A stretch of DNA of 64,000 nt, taken from contig JAKVCO010000006.1 in assembly GCA_022448245.1 (NCBI GenBank), positions 124,001 to 188,000 on the forward strand, written 5' to 3'. This document shows, in pieces, positions 35,030 through 44,243 of the stretch. Position 1 is the stretch's first letter. Each line of letters begins with the position of its first letter. This DNA is from Paracoccaceae bacterium. Lineage in GTDB: Bacteria; Pseudomonadota; Alphaproteobacteria; Rhodobacterales; Rhodobacteraceae. A program made the translations under genes and the position numbers. The notes beneath the pieces were generated by a model. That model saw only the letters and a list, made by a program, of their open reading frames with translations, searched no databases and was not told the DNA's origin.

Positions 35030-35708
35030 CCGGGATGATCTGCTGCGCGATGCCAGCGCAGAGCAGATAAGCCGTCGTCATCAGCAGTCCCGTTTGGGCC
35101 CAACTCGCCGGGTCAAAGTTCACCCATGCGGCCCAGCCCGCGAAGAAAGTCCAAGCAAGAGCCATGGGCAAAGACAGCGGCCGCCAGCGCGCCGTGCGCA
35201 CCGGGTGGATGAACTTCAGCGGCAAGAACATCGCCAGCGCAAGCGCGACAACAAGACCGAGCGTCACCCAATAGTTAGGCTCAACAGCAAAGATCACGAT
35301 CACTGCCATATTCCAGCAGCCCGGAAAGCCCGAGAAGGAATTATCCTTCGTTTTCATGCGGGTATCGCAGAAATACATGGCCGAGGCGAAGGTGATGACG
35401 ATGAGAACAGCCCACCCTGTCCACCCAAACATCAGGCCCGAAGCATAAAGCGCATAGGCCGGAATGAAGACGTAGGTCAGGTAGTCGATGATCAGATCAA
35501 GAAGCACCCCGTCGAACTGCGGGGCGTTTGTCTTCACATTGTAATAGCGCGCCAAGGGCCCATCGATCCCATCGACGATGAAGGCCACCACGAGCCACAG
35601 GAACATCAGATCCCATTTGGCCTCGGTCGCGGCCAGCAGCGCAAGCATCGCGAAAACGGCGCCAGTGGCTGTGAAGAGGTGGACGCTAAGCGCCTTCAGC
35701 TGTGTCAT
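35022..35708 (-). CDS. pcs: Phosphatidylcholine synthase
   Basis: A 228-aa polytopic CDP-alcohol phosphatidyltransferase. The catalytic motif D-G-x2-A-R...G...D...D is present as DGIDGPLARYYNVKTNAPQ, continuing to FDGVLLDLIIDY (about residues 50-80), and the start LKALSVHLFTATGAVFAML matches alphaproteobacterial Pcs. It condenses choline with CDP-diacylglycerol in the inner membrane. ATG 35708 is preferred; one six codons upstream (35726) is possible. With betA nearby it shows that the cell handles free choline. Confidence 0.92.
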   Translation of the reverse strand: MTQLKALSVHLFTATGAVFAMLALLAATEAKWDLMFLWLVVAFIVDGIDGPLARYYNVKTNAPQFDGVLLDLIIDYLTYVFIPAYALYASGLMFGWTGWAVLIVITFASAMYFCDTRMKTKDNSFSGFPGCWNMAVIVIFAVEPNYWVTLGLVVALALAMFLPLKFIHPVRTARWRPLSLPMALAWTFFAGWAAWVNFDPASWAQTGLLMTTAYLLCAGIAQQIIPAK

Positions 35709-35745
35709 GAGCCCGTCATGGAGCATGGCACGTCAGGCTGCAACC

Positions 35746-36672
35746 CTAGCGTGACGCGCGCGGATGGGTGGCATCATAAACCTCCATCAATCGCGCGGTG
35801 TCGACGGCGGTGTAAGCCTGTGTTGTTGAGAGCGACGCGTGTCCAAGCAATTCCTGGATCGCACGCAAATCTCCACCTGCGCCAAGAAGATGCGTGGCAA
35901 AGGAATGGCGCAGCGCATGAGGCGTAGCAGTCGCAGGCAAACCAAGCTGCAACCGGGTGCTTTCCATCGCTTTCTGGATCGCGCGCGGGCCAAGTTTGCC
36001 GCCCCGGACACCGCGGAAGAGAGGCTCATCATCCTCAAGCGTCCAGGGGCATTCTACCAGATAGGCCTCCACAGCGCGACGCGCGGCGGGCAAGACAGGC
36101 ACGAGACGCTCTTTGCCACCCTTGCCGAGGATGCGCAGTGTGTCCGGCAACGGCACGTCCGCGCCCGTAAGGCCCAGCGCCTCCGAAATCCGTAGACCGC
36201 AGCCGTAGAGCAGCGTGATCACTGCCACGTCCCGCTTGGCGATCCAGCTTTCTTTGGCTTGCGTTTCGACCGTATCGAGAACAGCCCGCGCGGCGTCCTC
36301 AGCCAGTGGCCGTGGCAGTTTCTTCTGAAACTTGGGCGCGCGGGCAGACAGGACCGAGGTGGGCTCGAACCCTTCACGCTCTGCCAACCAGCGATAGAAT
36401 GTTTTCACCGCGCTGAGCGCACGCGCGAGTGACCGGGCCGCTAGGCCGCGGCGGCGCTCGTGGCTCATCCACGCGCGCATATCGGTGATCGAAATCCGCG
36501 ACAGCGGCCCCAGCCCCTGCGCGCCGCCGTGATGTTCAGCCATGAAGGCGATGAAGCCGGCTACGTCGTGGCAATAAGCTTCTAGCGTGTTTTCAGCAGT
36601 GCCTTTCAGGGCCTTTTCATGCGTGAGCCACGCCTCAAGGGCGTCGCGGGCTTGAGGAGAGATCAGGCTCAC
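35746..36672 (-). CDS. xerC: Tyrosine recombinase XerC
   Basis: A 308-aa tyrosine recombinase. The core residues are visible: R in YGCGLRISEALGLTGAD, K in LGKGGKERLVPV, H-x-x-R in PHALRHSFATHLLGAGGDL, and the tyrosine in HASLSTTQAYTAVD. The N-terminal SAM-like domain starts at a GTG (36672); the longer frame upstream is not protein-like. It resolves chromosome dimers at dif with XerD. The DUF484 gene lies 10 nt upstream, a conserved neighbour of xerC. There is no sign of an integron or mobile element. Confidence 0.92.
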   Translation of the reverse strand: MSLISPQARDALEAWLTHEKALKGTAENTLEAYCHDVAGFIAFMAEHHGGAQGLGPLSRISITDMRAWMSHERRRGLAARSLARALSAVKTFYRWLAEREGFEPTSVLSARAPKFQKKLPRPLAEDAARAVLDTVETQAKESWIAKRDVAVITLLYGCGLRISEALGLTGADVPLPDTLRILGKGGKERLVPVLPAARRAVEAYLVECPWTLEDDEPLFRGVRGGKLGPRAIQKAMESTRLQLGLPATATPHALRHSFATHLLGAGGDLRAIQELLGHASLSTTQAYTAVDTARLMEVYDATHPRASR

Positions 36673-36682
36673 CCACCTGCCC

Positions 36683-37381
36683 TCACGACAGCCAGCGCCG
36701 CATGGAACGCTCGAAAACGCCGCCGAAGAAGCCCAAAAGGTCAGTGCCTTGGTTCGGCGCGAATTGGTGCGGGTCTTCTGAGCCCATAACCAGCATGCCC
36801 GGCAGGCGCCCTTCCCCGAAATCAAGCTTCAGGCAGGCCTCAGAGCGGATCCAGTCCTCGTCACCGTAAACTTCGCCGGACGCGGGCTGCACCTGTCGTA
36901 GCACCACGTTGCGCTCTGATCCGCCGCGCGTCTGGTCGAGGTATTCATCGATGAAACCCGGTTCCGCCACAGTGAGCACATCACCCAAGCGGGCGAGCAC
37001 AGCGTCCTTCCCGGTCACGGATTCAAGCACGAGGCGCACGAAATCGACGCGCAAGATATCTGCCACATCACCCGAGAGCTCGCGCAGGAAGTCTTCGAAT
37101 TGCGCGGGATCGAGCATCTTCAGGATCGCGCGGTGGATTTGGTTCGTACCCGCCAAGTTCTCGTAGGCGGCCGCGATCACCGTGCGGTGCGTTTCCTCAA
37201 GCCGGTCGAGCCGTTCCTCAAGGCGTTCCATCGCAATGCCGCGCAGGTCGACAATATTGCCGCCCAGCGTTTTCTCATGCGCGGCCACAAGCGCGCGCAT
37301 GACTGCTTTGTCTTCCAGAAGAGCGTCCGGGCGCGATAGAATCTCATCGCGCAGCGCCGCATCCAAGTGGGGGCTACTCAT
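36683..37381 (-). CDS. DUF484 family protein
   Basis: A 232-aa protein with the helical N-terminus LDAALRDEILSRPDALLEDKAVMRALVAAHEK, then MERLEERLDRLEETHRTVIAAAYEN, typical of DUF484, and a C-terminal GAF-like part ending FFGGVFERSMRRWLS. The family lies next to xerC in many bacteria, as here, but has no proven function. Start ATG 37381 is chosen because GAGG precedes it at a good distance; ATG 37393 is an alternative. Confidence 0.88.
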   Translation of the reverse strand: MSSPHLDAALRDEILSRPDALLEDKAVMRALVAAHEKTLGGNIVDLRGIAMERLEERLDRLEETHRTVIAAAYENLAGTNQIHRAILKMLDPAQFEDFLRELSGDVADILRVDFVRLVLESVTGKDAVLARLGDVLTVAEPGFIDEYLDQTRGGSERNVVLRQVQPASGEVYGDEDWIRSEACLKLDFGEGRLPGMLVMGSEDPHQFAPNQGTDLLGFFGGVFERSMRRWLS

Positions 37382-37493
37382 CAACTGCCTCATGCTATCG
37401 GGTCTACCTGCCCGGTTTTGCGAAGTGTTAACACGTGTGACGGCCCTCGCGAAAGGGTTTTGCTCAGGCAGGTAGGATTGGTGGCGGCGGGTG

Positions 37494-38426
37494 TCACCTC
37501 GCCAGCGCGGCCTCAAGTTCCGCCAGCGTCGGCGGTTGGCACCCGGCGCGCGTGCAATTGATGGCTGCAGCCTGCGAGGCCGTGCGCAATAGATCGGTCA
37601 GAGAGGCCTCGTCATAGCTGTAGTCACCCCCACGGGCGGAGACCAAGCGAATGAGGGTCGCCATGAACGTATCCCCTGCGCCCACAGTATCGACGAGCGG
37701 GTTCACGGGGGCCGCTGGCACCTGAGCCCGCACGGCACCCGCGCGTGCGAGCGCGCCATCGGGGCCCTTAGTCAGTACCACCACGGGCGCGCCCGAGTGA
37801 TCGGCCAGCCAATTGAACGCGTCTTCATGACTCTTATCCGGGTAGAGCCAGTTCAAATCCTCATCGGAGAGTTTGAGCAGCGTCGAATGGGTCGTGATCC
37901 GCTCCATCCGCGCGATGAAACCCTCACGGTCAGGCGTAAGAGAGGGGCGCACGTTGGGGTCGTAGCTTGTGAAGATGCCCGCGTCGAAGCAGGCCTTGTG
38001 GAAGACCTCGTATGCAGGCGCGTCGTCGCCGCCCGTCACGGCGAGCGATCCGATGTGCAAGGCGCTCAGCCCCTCGGGTGCCGCGTCCTGCAGCTGCTCA
38101 AGGCTCACCTGACGTTCGGCCGTGCCGTCGCGGTAAAACTCATAGGTGGCTGCCCCGTCCTTCAGCGAAACGACGGCGAGCGATGTCGGTTCTGATCGGC
38201 GCGAGGTGGCGAGGGTCACGTTGTCGGCTTTGAGGCGCGCGGCGATGAGCGATCCCAGGCTGTCCTGGCTCACCGGCGTCAGATAATGGCTATCCATCCC
38301 CTGACGCGCTGCGGCCATGGCCACGTTCATGGGAGATCCGCCCGGGTGCGCGATATAGGAAGGCGGATCGCGGCCGTCTTCCTCTTGCACGAAATCGATC
38401 AGGTTCTCACCACCAACAGCGAACAT
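37494..38426 (-). CDS. PfkB family sugar kinase (fructokinase-like)
   Basis: A 310-aa ribokinase-fold kinase. The N-terminal pattern GGENLIDFV is followed by the substrate block HPGGSPMNVAMAAARQG, and the PfkB signature with the catalytic aspartate is VDTVGAGDTFMATL (about residues 248-262). The overall form suits fructokinase. GAGGAG lies 8 nt before the ATG. A lac-type operator sits 33-48 nt upstream, so a LacI-family repressor probably controls it. No sugar transporter lies next to it. Confidence 0.88.
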   Translation of the reverse strand: MFAVGGENLIDFVQEEDGRDPPSYIAHPGGSPMNVAMAAARQGMDSHYLTPVSQDSLGSLIAARLKADNVTLATSRRSEPTSLAVVSLKDGAATYEFYRDGTAERQVSLEQLQDAAPEGLSALHIGSLAVTGGDDAPAYEVFHKACFDAGIFTSYDPNVRPSLTPDREGFIARMERITTHSTLLKLSDEDLNWLYPDKSHEDAFNWLADHSGAPVVVLTKGPDGALARAGAVRAQVPAAPVNPLVDTVGAGDTFMATLIRLVSARGGDYSYDEASLTDLLRTASQAAAINCTRAGCQPPTLAELEAALAR

Positions 38427-38458
38427 GGACGTGTCTCCTCAGTGGCGCGTTGCTACTT

Positions 38459-38474
38459 TTGTTAGCGCTCACAA
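38459..38474 (-). promoter_or_regulatory. LacI-family operator upstream of the fructokinase gene
   Basis: TTGTGAGCGCTAACAA on the minus strand differs at one position from the symmetrical lac-type sequence. It sits in the 55-nt gap between betA and the kinase, just upstream of the ribosome-binding site, where it could block an internal promoter. Confidence 0.65.
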
Positions 38475-38481
38475 TCAAGCA

Positions 38482-40125
38482 CTAGCGCTGCTCGGTTTCC
38501 CATTCCGGATGGATCCATGGTTCGGCATTCGACGGCGGCAGGCGTTTCCCGAGAATGTGGTCAGCAGCTTTCTCGCCCGTCATGATTGAGGGCGCGTTCA
38601 AATTGCCGTTCGTGATGCGCGGGAAGATGGAGCTGTCGGCGAGCCGCAGGTTATCCACGCCGATGACGCGGCACTCGGGGTCAACGACTGCCATCGGATC
38701 GGAGGCCGCGCCCATCTTGCAGGTCCCGCACGGGTGGTACGCGCTTTCGGCATGTTCCCGGATGAAGGCGTCGATCTCGTCATCTGTCTGCGCGTCGGCG
38801 CCGGGCTGGATCTCGTGCTTCACGTAGGGTTTGAAGGCATCCTGCGCGAAGATTTCCCGCGTCAGGCGAATGGCGCGGCGGAAATCGATCCAGTCTTTCT
38901 CGTGGCTCATGTAGTTGAAGAAGATGCGCGGCGCCTCGAGAGGGTCTGCGGATTTCAACGTGATTTCCCCCCGGGAGGGAGAGCGCATGGGCCCGGTATG
39001 CGCTTGGAAGCCGTGGCCTTCTGCCGAGGCTTTACCGTCGTAGCGCACAGCGAGCGGTAGGAAGTGGTACTGGATGTCCGGGTAGTCCACACCGGCCTCA
39101 GACCGGATGAAGCCACAGCTCTCAAAACCGTTTGAGGCGCCGGGGCCCGTCTTTGTCAGCATCCAGCGCGCGCCTACGTAGGCTTTGCCAAGCAGATTCC
39201 AGTATTTGTAGAGGCTCACCGGCTGCGAAGCGGCGTATTGGATATAGAGCTCCAGATGATCCTGCAGGTTCTGACCGACGCCCGGACGGTCGGAGATCAC
39301 CTCAATCCCATGCTCGGCAAGATGTCCCGCAGGGCCAATGCCCGAGAGCATGAGGAGCTTCGGTGAATTGATGGCGGAGGCGGCGAGGATCACCTCGGCC
39401 TTCGCTTTGATCACGTAGCCCCCCATATCCACGCCCGTGGCGCGGCCATCTTCGATGACGACCTTATGGGCCAGCCCGTTGGCGACTATGCAGCGCCCGG
39501 TTGCCTGCGCAGGGCGCAAGTAGGCTTTTGCCGCTGACCAGCGCTGACCTTCATGCACCGTCATGTCGAAGGGGCCAAAGCCCTCTTGCTGCTCACCGTT
39601 GTAGTCAGGGGTGACTTTGTATCCTGCCTGACGGCCCGCTTCGACGAATGCCTGGGTCAGTGGGTTGTAGCGCTTGCCTCGGCTCACATGGAGCGGGCCA
39701 GACGTGCCGCGCCAAGCGGGATCGCCGCCATGGCCGCCATCGTCCCAGTTCTCCATGCGCTGGAAATACGGAAGGACGTCTGAATAACCCCACCCCTCGG
39801 CGCCGGTATCACGCCAATGGTCGAAGTCGCGGGCGTGGCCCCGCACGTAGATCATGCCGTTGATCGAGGATGAGCCACCAATGACTTTGCCGCGCGGGGT
39901 AGCAAGGCACCTATTTCCCAGATGCGGCTCGGGCTCGGTCTGAAAACCCCAGTCGTAGCGTTTCATATTCATCGGATAGGACAGCGCCCCGGGCATGTTG
40001 ATGAACGGTCCGGCGTCCGAGCCGCCAAACTCCACCACGATGACCGAGTGCCCGGCCTCGCTCAGCCGGTACGCCATTGCGCAACCCGCCGATCCCGCCC
40101 CGACGATGACGTAGTCTGCTTCCAC
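38482..40125 (-). CDS. betA: Choline dehydrogenase
   Basis: A 547-aa GMC-family flavoprotein. The FAD-binding N-terminus is [20 protein letters not shown]; the GMC signatures are [20 protein letters not shown] and [19 protein letters not shown]; the catalytic end is [13 protein letters not shown] with the final [19 protein letters not shown]. The C-terminus ([10 protein letters not shown]) matches BetA proteins of alphaproteobacteria. It oxidises choline to betaine aldehyde, usually membrane-associated. betB is 2.4 kb upstream on the same strand, with the metzincin gene and its terminator between, so the two are probably not on one transcript. No betI or betC is visible. Confidence 0.92.
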   Translation of the reverse strand: MEADYVIVGAGSAGCAMAYRLSEAGHSVIVVEFGGSDAGPFINMPGALSYPMNMKRYDWGFQTEPEPHLGNRCLATPRGKVIGGSSSINGMIYVRGHARDFDHWRDTGAEGWGYSDVLPYFQRMENWDDGGHGGDPAWRGTSGPLHVSRGKRYNPLTQAFVEAGRQAGYKVTPDYNGEQQEGFGPFDMTVHEGQRWSAAKAYLRPAQATGRCIVANGLAHKVVIEDGRATGVDMGGYVIKAKAEVILAASAINSPKLLMLSGIGPAGHLAEHGIEVISDRPGVGQNLQDHLELYIQYAASQPVSLYKYWNLLGKAYVGARWMLTKTGPGASNGFESCGFIRSEAGVDYPDIQYHFLPLAVRYDGKASAEGHGFQAHTGPMRSPSRGEITLKSADPLEAPRIFFNYMSHEKDWIDFRRAIRLTREIFAQDAFKPYVKHEIQPGADAQTDDEIDAFIREHAESAYHPCGTCKMGAASDPMAVVDPECRVIGVDNLRLADSSIFPRITNGNLNAPSIMTGEKAADHILGKRLPPSNAEPWIHPEWETEQR

Positions 40126-40185
40126 GGTGATTCCTCTCCCTCGCCCTCACGGCAGGCTGCCCGGATACAGACCCGGAAACGAGAG

Positions 40186-40218
40186 AAAAAGACCGCGCCC
40201 CTGCGACAGGGCGCGGTC
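40186..40218 (-). terminator. Rho-independent terminator after the metzincin gene
   Basis: A perfect 10-bp stem GACCGCGCCC/GGGCGCGGTC with an 8-nt loop, followed on the minus strand by TTTTTC. It separates the metzincin gene from betA. Confidence 0.85.
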
Positions 40219-40240
40219 CTATTACGAACATGCGTTCAGA

Positions 40241-42457
40241 TCAGTAGAGATCGCGGTAGATGTTGAAGCGGAAGTCGTTGGGGCCATTGGGCGCATTATA
40301 CGCCATCATGACGATCTCAACGTTGCCGTCCCCATCAATGTCCGCGGCTGCAAGTCCCGCCCCTTCGGCGTGATCCCCACGCGATCCGGCGAGGAACCGG
40401 CGCTTGATGGCGCTGTTGGTGCCGCGTCCATCGCGGTCGAGATCGAAGACAACCGTATAGCGGAAGGTATTGGCGCCGTTCGGGGCGTCATAGGACATCA
40501 GCATCATGTCGAGGATGCCGTTGCGGTCGAAGTCATGGACCACGATGCCTGCACCTTCGGCGTTGTTGCCATGCCCGGATTGCTTGCCCACGCTGCGGTA
40601 GGCCAGCGTGCGCGATACCGGCGGCGCAAAGCCCCGACCGGGTACGCCGGTGGCGTCCATGTCAAAGCCCACACGATAGTTGAAGTAGTTGGCGCCGTCC
40701 TCGTCGCGATAAGACATCAGGATCAAGTCCTGGCGCCCGTTGCCGTCGATGTCGGCCACAGCGATGCCCGCCCCATCGTTCTTCGAGCCCAAACCGTCGA
40801 CCTCAGGCGTCACCTGAACCCAGCGCTGCGCTTGACCGGTCACATCGAGGTTGTAGCCGATCTTGTAACGATAGGTGTTCTGACCGGAAGCATCGTTATC
40901 GTTGAGAATAAAGAGCTCGGGCCGTGGATCACCGTCGATATTGGCCAGCGTCGCGCCTGCGCCATGACCACGGTTGCCCATGCCCGCCACCTGGAAGTTG
41001 CGGCCACGACGGCCCACGTTCCCGTTGGCGTCCACGTCGTGCATCACCACATAGCGGAAGTTGTTGGGCCCATCGGGTGCATCTTGGGCCACGAGGATGA
41101 GCTCGGGCATCCCGTTGCCGTCGAGATCGCCCATAGCGAGCCCTGCCCCATCGCCGCGATGCCCGAGGCCTGCGGTGGTGTGGTGTCGCGTGCGCGGCAT
41201 ACCGTAGACTTTGCGCAGACCTTCGATATCAAGCGAGCTGAGCGCGGTCAGGCTCGCCGTGGCCCGAGGGTTGCAATAATCCATGACGGAAAGGACGTCG
41301 TAGGGCGTCAGGTTCACATCGCCGGTCGTGCCTTGATGTTCATCGGTGCAGCCCACAGCCGTCGTGTCGGTGCGGTTGTGCTCATGGGTGAAGCCCAGCG
41401 CGTGCCCGAATTCGTGAATCCCGATGGCTTCAATGCACCCGGTGATAACGCTCGAGCCTGCGCAGGTCGTGCCCCAGTTCTGGAAGTTGAAGTTCAGCAC
41501 CATGCCGTCTTCTTTCCCGCGCAGCGCAGTGCCGACGCCTTTCGTGTGCGGCTGATCATCGGCGATCCGGATCCGGATGCCGTCGTAGTTACCGGAAGGA
41601 CAACCGCCCCACCCCTGAAAGCTCACACCGGATTCCGCGGCCCAAGTCCGCTCCACGGCAATACGTGTGGTGGCGCGTCCGGTCTGGTTCTCGACGCGGG
41701 GGTTCTCCCAGCAGACGCCCAGGGGAAAGTCAGTGCTGTGCCAGAATTTCGAACCAACGCCAGACAGCCCCTGCTGGCGCACGCACAGGCCGACGGGGCA
41801 ATTCTGACCGGGCGCAAGCTCAGCACCGTTGCTCGTTGGGAAGGCGTTGCGCCCCCCGAAACGACGGCCGCTCAGGGCAGCTTGTTTCAGGCCTGGGGGC
41901 AGTTCTTTGGATTGCGATGTATGCGGATGATCATGGGAATGTCCGTGCACACCCTCACTCGGCGCGAGGCCTGCGAGCCATGGCTGAAGCTTGGAGGCTG
42001 CGCCGGCGTAATGCTCGAAAGCGAGCGCGGCGTAGACCGAAGGCAACTTGTTTGCGCCGCGCGTGCGTTGGCCAGACCAATCCGCATCCGAGGCCTTGGG
42101 AGGTTCGAGAGACCAGCGCCAATCGCCGTCAAAGCGGGTGTCACCGTCCTTGAGAGTCCAGACGAACGTGCCAAAGCTCCCCTGTCCGCGACGCAAGGCG
42201 CCCGTGGCGGGATCGACATGCACAAAGACGCCGCGAGCCGTGGTACCGTTGGATTGTCCGAACACGATGCCGAGGTTTTCGCGGTAGGCGCCGTAGAATG
42301 GGCCAACATCCGCGCCATTGCGAAGGTCCATGATCGTGACCTTCCCAAATGTGGTGGACCATTCGCCTTCGAAATTCTGGGCCACTGAGGGGCCCGCGAG
42401 CAAAGCCATGCATGACGCAAACGCGCCAGCCAGCCTGCGAGAGCAGGTTAAAAACAT
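40241..42457 (-). CDS. Secreted metzincin-type metalloprotease with FG-GAP repeats
   Basis: A 738-aa exported protein. A signal peptide (LAGAFASCMALLAGPSVAQ) is followed by a beta domain of about 100 residues (FEGEWSTTFGKVTIMDL) and a His-rich linker (GVHGHSHDHPH). The protease domain has the zinc site HEFGHALGFTHEHNR and a Met-turn SVMDYC, the metzincin arrangement. The last 300 residues hold five repeats with D-x-D-x-N/D-G calcium-type loops (GDLDGNGMPELIL, ADIDGNGRQDLILM, ADIDGDGNVEIVMM), the FG-GAP/VCBS pattern. It would be a calcium-stabilised extracellular or periplasmic protease. It has its own terminator. Substrate unknown. Confidence 0.85.
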   Translation of the reverse strand: MFLTCSRRLAGAFASCMALLAGPSVAQNFEGEWSTTFGKVTIMDLRNGADVGPFYGAYRENLGIVFGQSNGTTARGVFVHVDPATGALRRGQGSFGTFVWTLKDGDTRFDGDWRWSLEPPKASDADWSGQRTRGANKLPSVYAALAFEHYAGAASKLQPWLAGLAPSEGVHGHSHDHPHTSQSKELPPGLKQAALSGRRFGGRNAFPTSNGAELAPGQNCPVGLCVRQQGLSGVGSKFWHSTDFPLGVCWENPRVENQTGRATTRIAVERTWAAESGVSFQGWGGCPSGNYDGIRIRIADDQPHTKGVGTALRGKEDGMVLNFNFQNWGTTCAGSSVITGCIEAIGIHEFGHALGFTHEHNRTDTTAVGCTDEHQGTTGDVNLTPYDVLSVMDYCNPRATASLTALSSLDIEGLRKVYGMPRTRHHTTAGLGHRGDGAGLAMGDLDGNGMPELILVAQDAPDGPNNFRYVVMHDVDANGNVGRRGRNFQVAGMGNRGHGAGATLANIDGDPRPELFILNDNDASGQNTYRYKIGYNLDVTGQAQRWVQVTPEVDGLGSKNDGAGIAVADIDGNGRQDLILMSYRDEDGANYFNYRVGFDMDATGVPGRGFAPPVSRTLAYRSVGKQSGHGNNAEGAGIVVHDFDRNGILDMMLMSYDAPNGANTFRYTVVFDLDRDGRGTNSAIKRRFLAGSRGDHAEGAGLAAADIDGDGNVEIVMMAYNAPNGPNDFRFNIYRDLY

Positions 42458-42492
42458 GCGATTTCTCCAAAAATACTTGGGTCTAAAAATGG

Positions 42493-42518
42493 GGTGGGCT
42501 TAAAAATCGATGCCCACC
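42493..42518 (-). repeat. Inverted repeat upstream of the metzincin gene
   Basis: GGTGGGC (42493-42499) and GCCCACC (42512-42518) with a 12-nt AT-rich spacer lie about 35-60 nt upstream of the start codon. This could be an operator or an mRNA leader hairpin. Confidence 0.4.
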
Positions 42519-42549
42519 GCAAGTATCGCATAAGTTATGGATCGGCGAA

Positions 42550-42567
42550 GGTGGGGAAAACCCCACC
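42550..42567 (-). terminator. Hairpin after betB
   Basis: GGTGGGG-AAAA-CCCCACC, a perfect 7-bp stem with a 4-nt loop, lies 8 nt beyond the betB stop. No clear U-run follows. Confidence 0.55.
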
Positions 42568-42574
42568 CATTCGC

Positions 42575-44032
42575 TTAGAAGGGCGCTTCGACCGGAAGCA
42601 TTCCAACATAAACTGTTTTTAATTGAGAATAATGCTCGATCGCGATCTTGGAGTTCTCGCGCCCCACGCCTGACCCCTTCACGCCGCCGAACGGCATTTC
42701 AACCGGAGCGGGATTGTACTGGTTGATCCAACACGTCCCCGCCTCAAGCGCGCCCACAATGCGGTGCGCACGTGCGAGGTCTCGGGTGAAGACCCCGCCT
42801 GCCAAGCCGAGATCGGTGTCGTTGGCGCGCGCAATCACCTCGTCTTCGGTCTCGAAATCGAGGACGGAGAGGACAGGCCCGAAGATTTCCTCGCGGGCGA
42901 TGGTCATGTCGTCGGTCACATCAGCAAATATCGTGGGCTGCAGGAAGTAGCCCGGCAGATCGGCCCGGGCGCCGCCGGTGACGAGGGTTGCGCCCTCCTC
43001 CTGACCCTTGGCGATGTAGCCCTCGACGATCTTCATTTGCGCGTCCGAGACCATGGGCCCGAAGTTCGTCGCCTCGTCCATCGGATCGCCCAGCGTGGCG
43101 GCCTCCGTGCGCTCTTTCAGGCGCTTGAGGAATGCCTCGCGGATGCCGTTTTGGACGAAAACGCGGGTGCCGTTCGAACAGACCTGACCGGAGGAATAGA
43201 AGTTCCCGAGGATCGCGCCGGAAACGGCGTCTTCCACATCGGCGTCGTCAAAGATGATGAGCGGGGATTTCCCTCCGAGTTCCATGGTAACGTGCTTCAT
43301 CTGCGCGGCAGCAGCAGCGTAGACGCGCTTGCCCGTGGGCGCCGACCCGGTGAGCGAGACTTTCGCCACACGTGGATCCTCAACCAGCGCAGCGCCAACA
43401 GCGCCCATGCCTTGAACAACGTTGTAAAGCCCAGCAGGCAGCCCTGCTTCGTGCAGGATCTCCGCCACTTTCAACGCGCAGAGCGGTGTGGTCTCTGACG
43501 GTTTGAAGACCATCGCGTTGCCGCAGGCGAGCGCAGGAGCGCCTTTCCAAGCGGCGATCTGCGTCGGGTAGTTCCAAGCACCGATGCCCACGCAGACGCC
43601 CAGCGCCTCGCGGACCGTGTAGGCCCAATCGCCACCGAGGGGGATGTGTTCCCCCGTCAGGCTGCCGGCGAGACCGCCAAAATACTCCAGAGCATCAGCG
43701 GCAGAGGTCGCATCGGCCACAAGCGTCTCCTGCAAAGGTTTGCCGGTGTCGTAGGTCTCAAGAACCGAAAGCTCGCGGTTGCGTTCGCGAATGATATCGG
43801 CCGCGCGGCGCAGGATGCGGCCCCGTTCGGTGCCTGTCATCGCGGCCCACGCCGGTTGTGCGGCCTTCGCGGCGCTCAGCGCGGCGTCGACCACGGCGGG
43901 GGTTGCCGCATGGACCTGGCCGATTTTCTCGCCAGTGGCTGGGTAGATCAGGTCAATCACCGCGCCATCTGTGTCTTCCAGATAGGCGCCATTGACGAAG
44001 TGCGAAGCGGTGGGGCGTGGCTCGATGCTCAT
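42575..44032 (-). CDS. betB: Betaine-aldehyde dehydrogenase
   Basis: A 485-aa aldehyde dehydrogenase. Catalytic glutamate block [18 protein letters not shown] and cysteine block [19 protein letters not shown] are both present, and NAD-binding [14 protein letters not shown] precedes them. The motif [26 protein letters not shown] near the C-terminus is typical of BetB. It oxidises betaine aldehyde to glycine betaine, an osmoprotectant and carbon source. ATG 44032 fits family starts ([12 protein letters not shown]); the frame extends 14 codons further upstream. Divergent from metY. Confidence 0.9.
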   Translation of the reverse strand: MSIEPRPTASHFVNGAYLEDTDGAVIDLIYPATGEKIGQVHAATPAVVDAALSAAKAAQPAWAAMTGTERGRILRRAADIIRERNRELSVLETYDTGKPLQETLVADATSAADALEYFGGLAGSLTGEHIPLGGDWAYTVREALGVCVGIGAWNYPTQIAAWKGAPALACGNAMVFKPSETTPLCALKVAEILHEAGLPAGLYNVVQGMGAVGAALVEDPRVAKVSLTGSAPTGKRVYAAAAAQMKHVTMELGGKSPLIIFDDADVEDAVSGAILGNFYSSGQVCSNGTRVFVQNGIREAFLKRLKERTEAATLGDPMDEATNFGPMVSDAQMKIVEGYIAKGQEEGATLVTGGARADLPGYFLQPTIFADVTDDMTIAREEIFGPVLSVLDFETEDEVIARANDTDLGLAGGVFTRDLARAHRIVGALEAGTCWINQYNPAPVEMPFGGVKGSGVGRENSKIAIEHYSQLKTVYVGMLPVEAPF

Positions 44033-44243
44033 ACCCCTGTGTTCGCCGAATTTCAGCGCGGAGTGTAGTCCCAAAACGCTGGGTTTCGGCCATTCGCGGC
44101 ATGCCTGCCGACTTCAAAGCCAGAAGATACGCTGGGTCAGCGCTGCTTTTGAGGGTTTGGACCGATCAATTGCACTTGTCCGACGGCGCGAACCTCGGCA
44201 AGACAGGCTATCCCGTCCCGGCCCCTCTCTTCAGGAGACGCAC

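Noticed and set aside
35746-36672. Tyrosine recombinase as sign of a mobile element
   Set aside because: It is XerC by motif and by its DUF484 neighbour; no attachment repeats or cargo are seen.
40127-42388. 753-codon plus-strand ORF opposite the metzincin gene
   Set aside because: Shadow of the minus-strand gene, which has signal peptide, zinc site and repeats.
44033-44243. SAM- or SAH-type riboswitch upstream of metY
   Set aside because: The leader was read for the SAM-II, SAH and SAM/SAH consensus blocks; none is convincingly present.
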